This document shows positions 1 to 12,007 of a stretch of DNA of 64,000 bases, piece after piece. Source of the stretch: Ailanthus altissimus (lineage: Eukaryota; Streptophyta; Magnoliopsida; Sapindales; Simaroubaceae); NCBI GenBank assembly GCA_946807835.1, contig OX327691.1, positions 16,233,688 to 16,297,687 on the forward strand, read 5' to 3'. Position 1 is the first letter of the stretch. Every line of letters starts with the position of its first letter. The translations under genes and the position numbers were made by a program. The notes beneath the pieces are model-generated. The model ran no database searches. It had not been told where the DNA came from and saw nothing but the letters and a program-made list of their open reading frames with translations.

Positions 1-814
1 CAAAATTTAAGTCTTAAGAGAGAGAGAGAAGACAAAGTGGAATTTAAGTTTTAAGAGTAGAGGAAGAGAGAAAGAGAGTTAGTTTTAGGGTTTTAAATAT
101 TTTATTTATATTTAATTAACAAAATTAAATTTAGTGTGATGTTACTTTATTATTATTATTTTTGAATGAAATCATATCATATAATTAATATCGTCAAGAT
201 ATTACATCAAATTTCTTTAATATACATATCAAAAGGATAATAGAATAAGATAAATATATTTTGAGAACATCTGATTCAAGTTTCTTGCAAAGAAGAAGGC
301 CGTCATACCTATAGTGGGTAAGAGCAAGACTATTTTCAAAGAAAGAGAAATAGATCTTTCTGTAAAAAGAAAAATACAGACCGGTTTAGAGTATTATTAT
401 GACTGATTTTAGGGTTTCATTTAAATGCAAATTTTAAGTCTAAAGAGAGAGAGAGAGAGAAGACAAAGTGGAATTTAAGTTTTAAGAGTGGGGGAAGAGA
501 GAAAGAGAGTTAGTTTTAGGGTTTTAAATATTTTATTTATATTTAATTAACAAAATTAAATTTAGTGTGATGTTACTTTATTATTATTATTATTTTCGAA
601 TGAAATCATATCATATTATTAATATCGTCAAGATATTACATGAAATTCATTTAATATACATATCAAATGGATAACAGAATAAGATAAATACATTTTGAAA
701 ACATCTGATTCAAGCCTCTTACAAATAAGAAGGCCGTCATACCCATAGTGGGTAAAGACAAGACTATTTTCAAAGAAAGAGAAATAGATCTTTCCGTAAA
801 AAGAAAAATACAGA
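1..814. repeat. Tandem duplication, ~432-bp unit, two copies
   Basis: Two adjacent copies of about 380 bp lie with a period of 431-434 bp. The motif gacaaagtgg is at 31 and again at 462, and tagatctttc at 351 with its partner tagatctttcc at 785. Each copy runs from a GA-rich tract through ttagttttagggttttaaat, a TTA microsatellite and a conserved block near the end. The copies differ by scattered substitutions and by TTA repeat number. The left copy starts at the window edge, so more copies may lie outside. No coding potential is evident. Confidence 0.85.
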
Positions 815-889
815 GCTTTCCATAGAAAGAAAAATAAAAATCCCTTAAAAAAGTAAATATTATTATTACAGAAAATTAAAAACAAACGC

Positions 890-1680
890 GCATAAAATCA
901 ATCAACAGTGACAAGTAAGCAACCGGCATATATTTCGGTGCTACAATGAAAATTACCGAACCAAGTACCGTCGGACAGGAGAACAGCACGTCGCAGAACA
1001 GGCAGGGCACGGCCAAAAATGGCTGAAAATCATATGGCGATTTGCAGACTAGCTCTACCGTGACCCAGGGAGGCTCAATGCGGGCTCAGGAAAATAGCGG
1101 CTGCAGAGGCACACTGACTCGTTCAGGCGAGGCATAGGCTACTAAAGCATCACTACATGGTACAGTGGTAGGGTGTCTGACGGTGGACGGCATGGTGGAG
1201 GATCGGAGAGATGGCCGAGAATGAAAAGAAAAGGGCACACGGCTGAGTCAGGCTTGGGCTGAGTAGAGGCTTTGTCGTCGAAAGCCAAGGAGGGTGGCGC
1301 GTCTGTGTCGCACAAAACCCCGTCCAAAATGGATTCCACAGGAGCATTATCGGAGAAATGGCCGGTGAAACAACCGATGACTACTTGAGAAGCTCGACAG
1401 TGTTAAGGAGGTTCAGCGATAGCCGAGGGATCACGGACCTCACACAGGAGCTCACCGGTCGGAATCTTTGCCTTCATCTGAAACAGAACAAAAAATGGAA
1501 ACACCATACAAAACAGAAAGAAAAGAAAAAGATCGGGCTTAAAGCATGATGGAAACAGAAAAGGAGAAGAAAAAGCCTCTGGAGAAAGGCTGACGGCCTC
1601 TCTCCAAGGGGTATGGCGGCCACGACTTCAAGACCTTTTGGGATCGTTTTTATCTTTTTCGAGGGCTGATTTGGGTTTAC
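890..1680. other. G+C-richer island without a convincing gene
   Basis: This stretch is visibly richer in G+C than its surroundings. It holds several overlapping short open frames on both strands (for example 1358-1549 plus, 1142-1339 minus), none over 66 residues and none with a motif I recognise. It could be a gene-derived fragment captured by a transposon, a first exon, or part of an unrecognised repeat. From 1681 to about 2189 I see only A+T-rich sequence. Confidence 0.4.
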
Positions 1681-2189
1681 CTCTTATCTTTTATTAATCA
1701 ACTAATGTAATGTTACTTTATTATCAAAACCAATGAATATTATTGATATTAGACTTTACTTATAGACTATTGCTAATAATTTTTCTCGTATAAAAGTACT
1801 ATAATTTTAAATCACAAATTATTGTAAAATAAACTATCAATTGTTAAATAATAATAATAAGTGATAAATACCAATTATTAATTAAAATTCAATTATTTAT
1901 CAAACACTTCAACTACTATGTTTTCAAGACAAATTTAAGCAGACTTTAAAAAAAAATAATATAAGCACAACAGTAAATTCATATGTTTTATTTTTTTTTC
2001 CTTTCTCACAACTTACATAAAAATTAAGACATTTACATTTGAACAAAATTAATTAAAAAAATATGACTTAAACACATAAATTTGAATTTTCTAAATGGAT
2101 TATTTAACCTTCAGCTCCTAAAACCTAGTTTTCTTTTTCCTTTTATACAACTAATTATTTATAACAATAAAGTTTCTGTAAATATTGTT

Positions 2190-2632
2190 TGTTTGCCAAG
2201 AAAGTGAAAGAATATTTCAAAGAGAAAATTTAATTAAAAGAAATGTGTATTGAATCTATTATTCAATCTGATACAAATAAAAGAGCTACAAGGATTATAT
2301 ATATAGAGAAAAATGTCGAGAAAAAGAAAGAGCCAAAAGTAACAAACTTTTGGCAAGAAAGTATTAAACAAGTAATTAGTTTCTTGCCACATTAGCATAT
2401 TATTAACTAATTACTAATAGAAAATGCTACATTAACAATTAGCTAAAGACTTTTAGAATTAACAAGTTTCAATCTCTTCATCTCAAATCTTGATTAATAG
2501 GCAGCAACAGTAGCTCACAAGTGTACTTCATATTGAACTCTCTTTCAGTTGAAGTCTCCAATAGTAGCACTTTAATAATAACATTACCAACAGCCTAACA
2601 GTGCACATTAGCTTAAGTCTTCACAATAATAT
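2190..2632 (-). repeat. 3' LTR of decayed copia element A
   Basis: The LTR lies next to the RNase H end of element A, read on the minus strand. A polypurine tract (minus-strand gagggggga, plus 2632-2641) marks its start at about 2628-2632. A TATA-like stretch sits near 2295-2310. The distal boundary near 2190 is uncertain because the partner LTR is absent. Confidence 0.6.
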
Positions 2633-4060
2633 CCCCCCTCAAAGTTTATTATCGAGGTAAAACTATGAGCTTGCTTTGAAAGTGAGCAAATTGAGGAAAT
2701 GATAAAGGCTTTGTTAAAACATCAACAACTTGATCAACACTTGGAACAAGCATGATGTCTACTTCATTGGCAACAACTTTATCTCTAAGAAAATGCATAT
2801 GTAGTTCAATGTGCCTAATCCTAGAATGGAAAATAGGATTCTTGCTACAGCTTGAGCACTTTGGTCGTCACACTAAAATATTGGAACCTAATGAAGTAAA
2901 ATGGACAATTCTGACAGTAAGAATTTTAACTATAAAACTTCAAAACATGTAAAGGCTACAGCTCTGTATTCAGCCTCAGTTGAAGATCTTGCAACAATAT
3001 GTTGCTTTTAGAAGACCAAGAAACTAAATTATCACTAAAAAAGATGCAATAGCCATTGATAGACTTTCTGTTATTACAATCTGTACCCTAATATGCATCA
3101 CTATATATAGCCAGTTAGATTCAAACCACCAGATGAAACAAATTGAAGTCTATAATCAACAGTTTCTTGAAGGTATCTTAACACTCTTTTGCAGGTATGC
3201 CAATGCTTAATGGTTGGATTAACAAGAAACTAACTAAGATTATATACTGAATATCAAAGCTTGGGTCTAGTAAGGGTAACATATTGAAAAATCCCTACAA
3301 TGCTCCTATAAAAAGTAGCATTTGGGAGTAAATCAACATCATCCTAGAATAGCTTGTTACCAACTGTTATAGGTGTAGAGCTTCCTTTGCAACTTGCCAT
3401 GTTGGCATTTTAAAGAAGATCATGGATATATTTAGTTTGAGACAAGTGAAGACTAAACGAAGAATGAGTGACTTTAATTCCAAGAAAGTAGTTAAACTCT
3501 CTTAGGTCTTTAAGAACAAAACTTGTACTTAACTGAAGAATACGTTTCTCAAATATAGCAGAATCAGGTCTAGTTATTAATATCATTAACATAAGAATTG
3601 GAGCTCCATAAGACTGCTTAAAGAAAATGAATTATTTAACTTGGAATTAAAGAATCCCTATTATAGTCGAGCTCCCTTTAGCTTGTCATACTAAGCTCAT
3701 ACAAAACTTGTCTGAGCCCATACAAAACTATATGAAGTTTATAAACATAGTATGGATAAGAGTTAACAAAGACTTCTGGTTGTGCCATATATATATATAT
3801 ATATATATATCTTCAGTTAACTCTTTATTTAAGAAAGTATTATTGATATCAATTGCCTAATAGACCAATAATGGATCACTGCTAAGCATAACATAACTCG
3901 AACTGTTAAAGCTTTAATAACTAGACTGAAAGTCTCAAAATAATTTATACTAAGGGTTTGAAGAAATCCTTTAGCTACTAATCAAGCTTTATACTTTGCT
4001 ATTGATCCATTAGTGTTACATTTAAAATAGATGAGCATGAGAATAATCACAACATTTGAA
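2633..4060 (-). pseudogene. Ty1/copia reverse transcriptase-RNase H remnant (element A)
   Basis: Minus-strand translation in shifting frames gives copia pol pieces in the proper order. Near 4060-3960 is a block ending YKAxLVAKGFLQ. Near 3850-3660 is INNTFLNKELTED followed by MAQPE and YGLRQ. At 3592-3410 a 60-codon open piece holds VLKDLREFNYFLGI and SQTKYIHDLL. Near 3060-2940 is RNase H with SSTEAEYRAV, and near 2860-2650 the terminal block SRIRHIELHMHFLRDKV and DVLTKPLSFPQF. Gag, protease and integrase are missing on the 5' side (above about 4060). Many stops and frameshifts make it non-functional. A TA microsatellite at 3787-3811 interrupts it. Confidence 0.85.
3787..3811. repeat. (TA)n microsatellite
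   Basis: About twelve TA dinucleotides in a row inside the copia A remnant. Similar AT tracts occur near 29029-29053, 34653-34672 and 40050-40070. Confidence 0.9.
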
Positions 4061-4253
4061 AACACCAACTAGTGAAGAAAAATATTGTTGACTAAAGGTT
4101 CTCAGCTCAACCAAAAAGTTTAATTTTTTTAAAACAATGCCTTCTCGCACCAAATGGATCTTCAATATACTATCTTCTTTAGTAGAGTTCTTTAAATTCA
4201 CTTTCTTACACTCACAACAAGGATCAAAGCTATCTCTATTATAACTTAAGCAA

Positions 4254-4875
4254 TGACCTTCTTATGCCTAAGTTAGTGTGTTGTCATAAGAACGAAAATA
4301 TATTAGAAGAAAGTTTTTAATTTTTTTCTTGCCTTTGTTTCTTGTGAATTCACTCTATTGTCTTACCTCACTTGAGAATCATTAAACTTCTATTTATAGG
4401 ATCTTCTCGTGAGTCGATTGTAAATCCCCCTTCAAAGTTAAGTGAAAGTCTTAGAGTAGCATTTTCTCGAGGTAACCTGAGAGTGAAGGTGTATTGTAGT
4501 GCATGTTGGCATCTTTATGAAACATAGGTTTAATGCTAGCTCTCATTGTGCTTTTAGGAAATTGTGAGCTTGTTTCAATTTTCCTAGTTCTCAAGTTTTT
4601 ACAATTTACTTTTCGATCAAGGTTATCATCTGAGAACAACACCACCATTGTGTTCAGGTTTGTTGAGAATGCTTTCCTTGCCCATAATGCCTCCATTGTC
4701 ATTAAAAATGTTCTCAACTCTAGGGGGGTTTTTGGTCATACTTTTCTTCTTTACTCAAGTAATACAGATAGTTGCTCATTAGGTCTAGTAGTTATACTCA
4801 AATATTTATTCGTAGTATTGATTCCGCTATCCAACTTTGCTTTAGGCTGACCCAACACTTTAGGCTTTTGGCCTT
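4254..4875 (-). repeat. Left (3') LTR of gypsy element X
   Basis: This block is matched along its length by 7067-7441 joined to about 24714-24968. Matching landmarks include gcaatga at 4251 and 7063, aagtgaaagtctta at 4440 against aagtgagagtctta at 7260, gaaat(t/c)at near 4558 and 7387, and gttgagaatgcttt(cc) near 4663 against attgagaatgctttg near 24759. Read on the minus strand it begins TGATAAGG at 4875 and ends at about 4254. Divergence between copies is high, so X is old. Confidence 0.7.
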
Positions 4876-5639
4876 ATCATGAAATCTGAAGGCAACATAG
4901 TCGCTCAATTTTTAATATTGACTTATTATATTATAAACCAATATACTTAGTTCTTGAGATTTGATGCTAGGTTACTTTGGATTTATGTATTCCACGCCAC
5001 TCAAGCAGAGAAAGTTTTTAGAAAATTTGGAACTTTTGAAAGGGTGCCAACATTTGTAAGATGTGTTATTTCCATAATTTCATTCCTATAATTTCGTTAA
5101 CCACTGCTTGCTTTGTTGGCCACTTTGAACGATCGAGATTACTGTGAGAGTTGAGATGTCATCTAAATGAAACGATGCATTGCACCTAAGAGATTCTAAG
5201 CCCTTAAATTTATTGACCGACTAAGATTAACTCAAGTCAAGTTAAGACTATATATGTTGGCAACTCTTCCTTCACCATTTTTATTGCTACTATTAAGTCT
5301 TTAGAGAGAATCGAGAGATTTTTAGAGAGAGCAAGCCATTTTATGGAGATTTTCAGGGTTTGAAAGCTCATATTTGCTTCTAAGGATACAAGTTTCAACA
5401 TCCTTCTAGCTTATAAGTTCTTAAAGTTTTCCTAATTTTTTTTCTTCCCATTTTTCTCACCAAACTATAACTTTCCGTTCTTTCTTCTTGTTTTTCTATT
5501 ATCTCTCTCCCCTTTTTTGTGGGTTTTTCATGTTTATTAGCACTATTATGATCTCATCTTTTTATTTTTGTTTTGATATCACTTGCTAAGTATGTTTATC
5601 TTATGGACTATGGGTTGTCATTAGAAGCTTATTTAGTAA
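4876..5639. other. Element X internal DNA, no gene recognised
   Basis: A+T-rich sequence between the X 3' LTR and the gag remnant. No pol domain is readable on either strand, so the protease-RT-integrase region of X is absent or decayed beyond recognition. Confidence 0.4.
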
Positions 5640-6640
5640 CAGACCTTCTTTCAATGCTTTTAAGGAAATAGGGAGATTAAAAGCCCCAAGCTAAATCAAG
5701 TTCTCATGGAACCTTTTGATGTAGTCCCTTAAAGATTCCTCTTTTTCCTGCCTGATATTCCTTAATTGTCAAGTGCCTTTCATAAACTCATAGGCTCTTC
5801 TGAAATGTTGAACAAACTTGCTTGTCAACTATTCATATGGATCGATACTCTTTTTTGCCTTAAGCTTATGTACTAAATCTGAGTTTTCCCACTAAAGTAA
5901 TGTGGAACAGTTGACACATCTGATTTTGTTAGAGCCTTGCAACTCCTAATAGCTTAGTCACCAAATCTGTATGGTGATTCAAGTTAATTGTTCTGTTGTA
6001 CATAAGGAAAGAATCTTAAAAAATTTGGAAGCTCTATGTCCTAAGGTTCATCTATTAGAGAAGACTTTTGCTCTAGAAAATCTACCATGATCTTTTAATT
6101 TCACCCTTTCTCTATCATCTCCAATAATCTATACTTGCAATTTTTCATTTTCTCCTTGTAAGTGTGCTTTTATTCTTGTTCCCTAACTTTAGTTTTCTTA
6201 TGATCTCTCTATTTTGCCATTAGAAGTTGACGAGCATCATTCTTGTCTAATTTTACCATATTTGTGGTCCCTCTTCTAACCTCTGAAAGACCAAAATCTT
6301 TTACTTACTATGAGTAGATAGTCTTTCATTTGCCCTTTCCTAGGATCTATTATTCCTAATTCTCGATGCGGGTTGGTTTGTGATTATTTCTTTTGTGGTT
6401 GCTTCTACTTCTCTTGTCAAGTATACTTGTGCCTCAGCTTTGCTACCTCCAACAGAGGTCCTTCTTTATTTTAATTACAGGAAAACCCTTGTAGAGGGAT
6501 AGACTACTTTAAGTCCTCAATAATTCTTCCATTTCCTCTAGTTCTCTTCTATTTTCTTATAACTCTTTCTCTAAAATCTCTTTCCACGTTCATTATTCCT
6601 CTCACATTCTAAGCTTTACCAAGTCTTTAATATGAGGATT
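5640..6640 (-). pseudogene. Ty3/gypsy Gag remnant (element X)
   Basis: On the minus strand, 6640-6520 encodes a Glu-rich start (KEL, ELEEMEELLRT) like the charged N-terminus of Tat-type Gag. Around 5830-5700 is a clear retrotransposon Gag core, HFRRAYEFMKGT, then a stop, then QLRNIRQEKEESLRDYIKRF. That is the family's typical IRQ..ESLRDYI.RF motif. Gag forms the capsid-like particle. Many stops and frame changes are present. No zinc knuckle or pol follows before the 3' LTR, so X is either a deletion derivative or was non-autonomous. Confidence 0.75.
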
Positions 6641-7066
6641 CTAACTTCTTACAATGTTCTCAAAATAAAATAAAATAAAACTCGCATAATGAATTTTTTC
6701 TTATGATAGAAGATTTCATTGTAAAAAAATTATGTGAATAATTATTTTTTTTACCGATATTATAGATTAGTAATCAATAAACCTCTCTCACCAAAACAAC
6801 ATAAAACGAGAATTATCAAGTACGCTTCAGGCTTGAGTTGATTGTCATTATAGAATTTTGGTTTGTTTCTCACAAATGGTCCCAAACTATGACCCAAAGT
6901 TTCCATCTCAACCAAAAAAGTGTTGGCCAAAAGTTGAACTCTTTGAAAATAGTGGTTTTTCTCTCCAAAAAGACCTTCAAGATATCACTGTCTTTAATTG
7001 ATTTTTTTGGATATTCTCTTACATTCATAAATATTATTAAAGTTGCACTAAAGGTGATTCCTGCAA

Positions 7067-7441
7067 TGATAATTCAATGCTCAAACTAGTATATTACCCT
7101 AAGAATGGAAATGAAAGAAAGTTCTAAATTTTTTCTCTTGCATTTTTTTTTTATAAATTAACTTTCTACCTTACCTTATGCTCGAACCCTTAAACTCTCA
7201 TTTATAAGACCTTTTCATAGGTCGGTGTAAACCCTTTCCTCCCACCCCCTTTCCCAATTAAGTGAGAGTCTTAAGGTTACAATGTGTTAGAGTAATTGAG
7301 GATTCAGGGTCTACCGCCTTGTAGTAATGCATGTCTGCTTCTTTAGAGAATATAGGCATAATGTTATATGTCCCCATATTTTTAGGAAATCATAGGTCTA
7401 TTGTCAGTTTTCTTATTTCTTGAGTTTCTACTGTCTCATAC
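7067..7441 (-). repeat. Right (5') LTR of element X, inner part, split by Y
   Basis: Homologous to 4254-about 4600 of the left LTR. It stops abruptly at 7441, where the TGTTGAC terminus of element Y begins. The remaining part of this LTR resumes near 24714. The stretch 6641-7066 between it and the gag remnant is untranslated leader without a recognisable gene. Confidence 0.7.
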
Positions 7442-7777
7442 TGTTGACGCCGGCCCAAAAACTCCCTAATAGGCGTTTTTATTTTAGGGTTAGGCTCAAT
7501 TGTGTATCATAGTTTATTTAGGAATGTATGCATAGTAAGAAGTCATGTTATAGTAGAATTTTTTTCTTATAGAAGTAGGTTTAGTATAGAATTTACAACT
7601 TATAAATAGGATAAACTCTTAAAATAAACATAATCAATTATTCAATATAAATATTACACAAGCTTTTTAGTTTTTTATCTTTTATTTTACTTTTGTTATT
7701 CAACCTAGGACTCCACATCTTTCTAGCCTATAAACTGCCTAATGGACTTTTTCTTTTTTGGGGTTGGGCTCGATTAT
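7442..7777 (+). repeat. Left LTR of element Y, truncated and partly duplicated
   Basis: 7442-7720 matches the first ~290 bp of the right Y LTR at 24250 (shared gtgtatcatagtttattta, aagaagtcatgtta and a TATA-like cttataaatagg). At 7721-7777 a second partial copy of the LTR start follows (ctataaactgcctaatgg, ttggggttgggctcgatt). It is cut by the Athila fragment. The rest of the LTR is missing. Confidence 0.7.
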
Positions 7778-7898
7778 TGATAGGGGCATAAAAGCGCTAG
7801 TAGGATTTATACTTAACTTTTGTTGAGTCATGAATAAGTTGTGAATGTTTTTCTTTGTTTTGCTTGAGGACGAGCAAAGTCTTAAGTTTGGAAGTATT
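7778..7898 (+). repeat. Remnant of an extra Athila LTR plus 3' internal end
   Basis: 7778-7822 repeats the LTR start (TGATAGGGGCATAAAAGCGC). 7823-7898 then repeats the internal sequence that precedes the 3' LTR (gagtcatgaataagttgtga, compare 13615-13688). The order LTR start, internal end, LTR means a former tandem LTR-internal-LTR-internal-LTR array that lost most of its first unit. Confidence 0.85.
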
Positions 7899-9279
7899 TG
7901 ATAGGGGCATAAAAGCGCTAGTAGGATTTGTACTTAACTTTCGTATTTTACTCCAAATCATAAGTATTTGACTATTTAATTGTGTTTTCTGATCATAAAC
8001 AGATGCATGATGGAAAATTTGACGCATAGGAACAAACGGGAGGCAAATCGGACGTCAAACGAAGAAGTTACGCTCAAATTACGAAAGTAGCACAGCAGTA
8101 GCAAGTAGTGGCTGGGCGCTGTGGCGCCCAGAACAGCGTGTGAGCGCCGCGGCGCTCATTGAAGATTTGCGGATACCTGTACTCGTGTCCATCGCTGCGG
8201 CGCCCATGCGGGAGATTTAAATACTCCTCCTTTCTTTGAGAAAAAAAGGAGGGATTCGAAGCTCCTCGTGTCTATGGTTTCTCATAGCAACAAAAACACT
8301 CTTTTGAGGCAAAAATAAAGAGAATTAGCAAGGAGAATAACACAAGCAACAAACACACATTCAAGCCAAGAAATCAAGGTGAAGTTATTGAAGATTGAAG
8401 ATTGGGGAATCAACTCTTGAGCAACCAAGACAAGAGGAAGAAGCACAACTCAGGGGATCACTTGTTTTATTCCTTACTTTTAAGAAATGATTTCGTTCAT
8501 TATATTTTCATACTTTTGCTTTGATATTCTTGTTTTGAACATGAGCTAATTTCTCTTGATCTAGGGTTAGACTTTATTGAACCTAGAATGTAATTGATTT
8601 TTTTTAAACTCTTAGTTATGAACTTTTGTCCCTTAATTGATTCAATCTATCCATGCTTAATGCTTTCATTATACTTGATCACTATTTTGATTGTTTAGGA
8701 ACCATGATAACTTTGACGAAAGGAATCATATATTTAGCCTATGGTAGATTGACACATGATCATAGGGTAACATCTATGAGTTCCATCTAGGATAGACATA
8801 TACCTAGGTGGCATGTATGGTTTGATTAGACTTAATCTTAATGAGTTGCATCTTATTCGGATTACCATAGACATATAGGTAATTATTAGGGTGTGATATT
8901 ATCATTTGACTGTCGACAGAATCTTATGATGAAATCAGTGTCTAGCCAATCAATTAACAAAAAGGGAAATAACTAAGGGGTTAAAGGGTTCAGTGAACTA
9001 TTAGGGGATGCATCGATACCCTAGATTACTTATCAATTGAGTGAATTCTATCTCTAAGTAATTGCAATACTTTAATTAGGTTCAGTTTAATAGCAATGAT
9101 TTAGTTAGTTAAACTCTATCCTTGAAGCTAGTCTGGATAAAGGTAAAGTAAAGTAATTTTAGTATTCGATTGAAGAAAATAAAAACAATAGTCTCTGTGG
9201 GATCGATAATCTGGACTTAGTCCTATATTACTTGATACAAAAAGCGTGCACTTGCGCTAGGTCATTAAAATAGACATCA
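7899..9279 (+). repeat. Athila 5' LTR (1,381 bp)
   Basis: Begins TGATAGGGG and ends GACATCA, six bases before the primer binding site. It contains GC-rich palindromes at 8113-8130 (TGGGCGC, four-base gap, GCGCCCA) and 8142-8157 (GAGCGCCGCGGCGCTC, a perfect 16-bp palindrome). Its partner is 13689-15042. Confidence 0.92.
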
Positions 9280-9285
9280 AGTTTT

Positions 9286-9303
9286 TGGCGCCGTTACCGG
9301 GGA
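9286..9303 (+). other. Primer binding site, tRNA-Asp
   Basis: TGGCGCCGTTACCGGGGA differs by one base from the complement of the 3' end of plant tRNA-Asp (which gives TGGCGCCGTTGCCGGGGA). It lies six bases after the LTR end. Confidence 0.9.
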
Positions 9304-9535
9304 CTATTTTATCTAATCTTAGATTGATACTAATACCATACTATCTTACTTTTACTTCAGATTTATTTTATTGCATTATTATTATAATTCTTTTTCCGTT
9401 CTAGTCACCATTTGTATTTTTTTTTTGTTTTGACAGTTCATGCAAAGAACCAAGAGTGAAGATTCAACATCTTTTGATCCTGAGATTAAAAGAACATTCC
9501 GGAGACTTCGTAGAGAATAACATCAAAACAGAAAC

Positions 9536-12007
9536 ATGGCAGAGAATCACGACAACATCGATAATCCAGTGTTTGAGCCTATGAATCCGCAGAGTTTGTT
9601 GAGGGATTATGTTGTTCCTACAATAGAAGGCATTCAATCTAGTATTAGGCGCCCTACTATTCATGCAAACAACTTTGAAATCAAGCCAAGTACTATTCAG
9701 ATGCTTAAAGAGTCTGTGCAATTCAGTGGAGCTCCTAATGATGATCCCAACATGCATATCGTGAACTTCCTGGAGATTTGCGATACATTCAAGTTCAATA
9801 GGATTTCAGATGATGCCATCGGGTTGCGATTATTCCCTTTCTCATTGAGGGATAAGGCCAAGAGCTGGTTAATGTCATTACCATCAGGTTCTATATCGAC
9901 GTGGGATGACCTAGCACAGAATTTTTTAGCGAAGTTTTTCCCACCATGAAAGACAGCTAAGATGAGGAATGACATCACCTCATTTGTACAGATTGAAGGT
10001 GAGTCATTATACGAAGCATGGGAATGATTCAAGGACATGTTGAGGAAGTGTCCCCATCATGGAGTTTCGAAATAGTTATTAGTCCAGACGTTCTACAATG
10101 GGCTAGTGGGTCATTTAAGGACAATTATCGATGCAGCTGCTGGATGAGCTTTGATGAATAAGTCCACAGATGAAGCATATGAGTTATTAGAAGAGATGGC
10201 ATCTAATAGCTATCAATGGCCTGCTGAAAGAGTCACACCAAGAAAGGTTGCTGGAGTTCATGAGATTGATGCATTTAATGCATTGGTTGCACAGATCAAC
10301 ATATTAACCAAGAGGTTTGATTCTATGAATGCTATCAAGACCCAGATTGCGACTTGTGACTTCTGTGGCGATAATCATTTGAATGGGCAATGCATGGAGT
10401 CAGCAAACTATGTGGGGAACCATAATAGACAGTAGAATAATCCACATTCAAATTACTATAATCTGGAGTGGAGAAATCATCCAATTTTTTCTTGGAGTGG
10501 CAACCAAGGCCAGCAACTTAAACCAAACTCACCCGGATTTCATCTCCCACAGGAAAAGAAAGCATCATTGGAAGATATGTTTATGCAGTACATGAAGTCG
10601 AATGATGCTATTCTACAAAACTATTCTGCATCTTTGAAAAATCTAGAGACTCAAATGGGGCAACTTGCTGCAGCACTAAATAATCGACCTCAAGGGAGTT
10701 TACCAAGCAATACTGAAGCTAATCCAAAAGGAAGTGTAGAGCAATGTCAAGCCGTCAACTTACGAAGTGGTAAGATCTTACATAATAACACACTACCAAC
10801 ACCACTTTCAAAGATGAAGGAAAATGAAAAGGTTGATCAACAAGAAAATGTGCAACCATATAGACCACATATTCCTTTTCCTCAAAGGTTACAAAGGTGC
10901 AAAATAAGTGCTGAAACTGAAAAATTACAGCAAGGAAATTCTGAAAGTGTAGAAAAGAAAGATGAGCAGCATACAAGTGCAGAAAATGTACAGAAACAGC
11001 CCTGGCAGTTATTCACACCTTCTCCACCATTTCCACAGAGGCTGCAAAATAAGAGATTAAATAAGCAATTTTCTAAATTTCCTGATGTTTTTAATAAATT
11101 ACATATTAATCTCTCTTTTGCAGATGCGCTTGAACAAATGCCTAGTTATGTCAAGTTCATGAAGAACATTCTTGTCAAGAAGACGGAATTGGAGGATTAT
11201 GAGACAGTGGCATTGATAGAAGAGTGTAGCGCTATTCTTCAGAAAAAGCTACCTCCTAAGCTTAAAGATCCCGGGAGATTTACCATACCGTGCTCCATTG
11301 GTAATCATGATCTTGGTAGAGCCCTATGCGATTTAGGAGCGAGCATTAATCTCATGCCCCTTTCCGTCTATAACAAGCTAGGTTTGAGAGAAGCAAAACT
11401 GATCAATATCACACTTCAACTTGCTGATCGCTCTCTTACCTACCTAAAGAGAATTATTGAAGACGTGCTAGTAAAGGTGGATAAATTCATCTTCCCCGCT
11501 GATTTCATTGTTCTAGACATGGAAGAAGATAAAGAGATCTCTATCATCCTTGGAAGACCCTTATTAGCTACAGGACATACGATCATTGATGTTCAAAAAG
11601 GGGAGATGACCATGAGGATACAAGATGACACTACAACATTTAAAGTTTTCAAGGAAATTAAGTTGCCACCTGAAGGTGAAGATTGTTGTAATATTGATGT
11701 GGTGCACCTAAACACTAAAAAACTAAAAGACATGGAGATATCGAACCCTTACATTAAAAAGAACGTGTTAAGGCATAGAAGGAGAAGAAAGAAGAAGAAG
11801 AAGCAGCAATTTGATGAGAGGATAGAAGAAAATGCCACAAGAGAAACACTTCACCGGTCTAAGATTCAAGTCTTTCCAGATAAGCACAAGAAAGAAGAAC
11901 AAGTTGCTGCCCGAGGTCTAAGTGCAAGAATGTGGAAGCCAAATGAGTGGAAGCCCAGCAAGCTTACATACAAAGATGCTTCTACTATTAACGATTATCC
12001 TCCATAA
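9536..12007 (+). pseudogene. Athila Gag-protease polyprotein with five in-frame stops
   Basis: One frame runs from ATG 9536 to TAA 12005-12007 (824 codons) with no frameshift. It is broken by stops at 9947, 10025, 10073, 10145 and 10433. Residues ~60-135 form the Athila Gag core (FLEICDTFKFNRISDDAI, LRLFPFSLRDKAKSWL, WDDLAQNFLAKFFPP), followed past the stops by TSFVQIEGESLYEAWE and EAYELLEEMASNSYQWP. The last open piece (10568-12007, 479 aa) has a proline-rich linker and then a retropepsin-like domain. Its catalytic motif is DLGA at residues 255-258 (Asp-Leu-Gly-Ala, the form I know from Athila, rather than DSGA) and IILGRPLL is at 326-333. The C-terminus is basic (HRRRRKKKKK). No RT follows. 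Several stops fit simple transitions (TGA 10025 from CGA, TAG 10433 from CAG). A zinc-knuckle-like CDFCGDNH lies just before the last stop. Confidence 0.9.

Noticed and set aside
890..1680. G+C-rich island as a protein-coding gene
   Set aside because: Open frames are short on both strands, with no recognised motif, splice-supported extension or promoter evidence.
4533..4850. 105-codon plus-strand frame
   Set aside because: It lies within the X LTR and runs against X's orientation; the homologous right LTR does not keep it open.
10755..10976. Minus-strand frames overlapping Athila gag-protease
   Set aside because: Shadows of the plus-strand coding frame.
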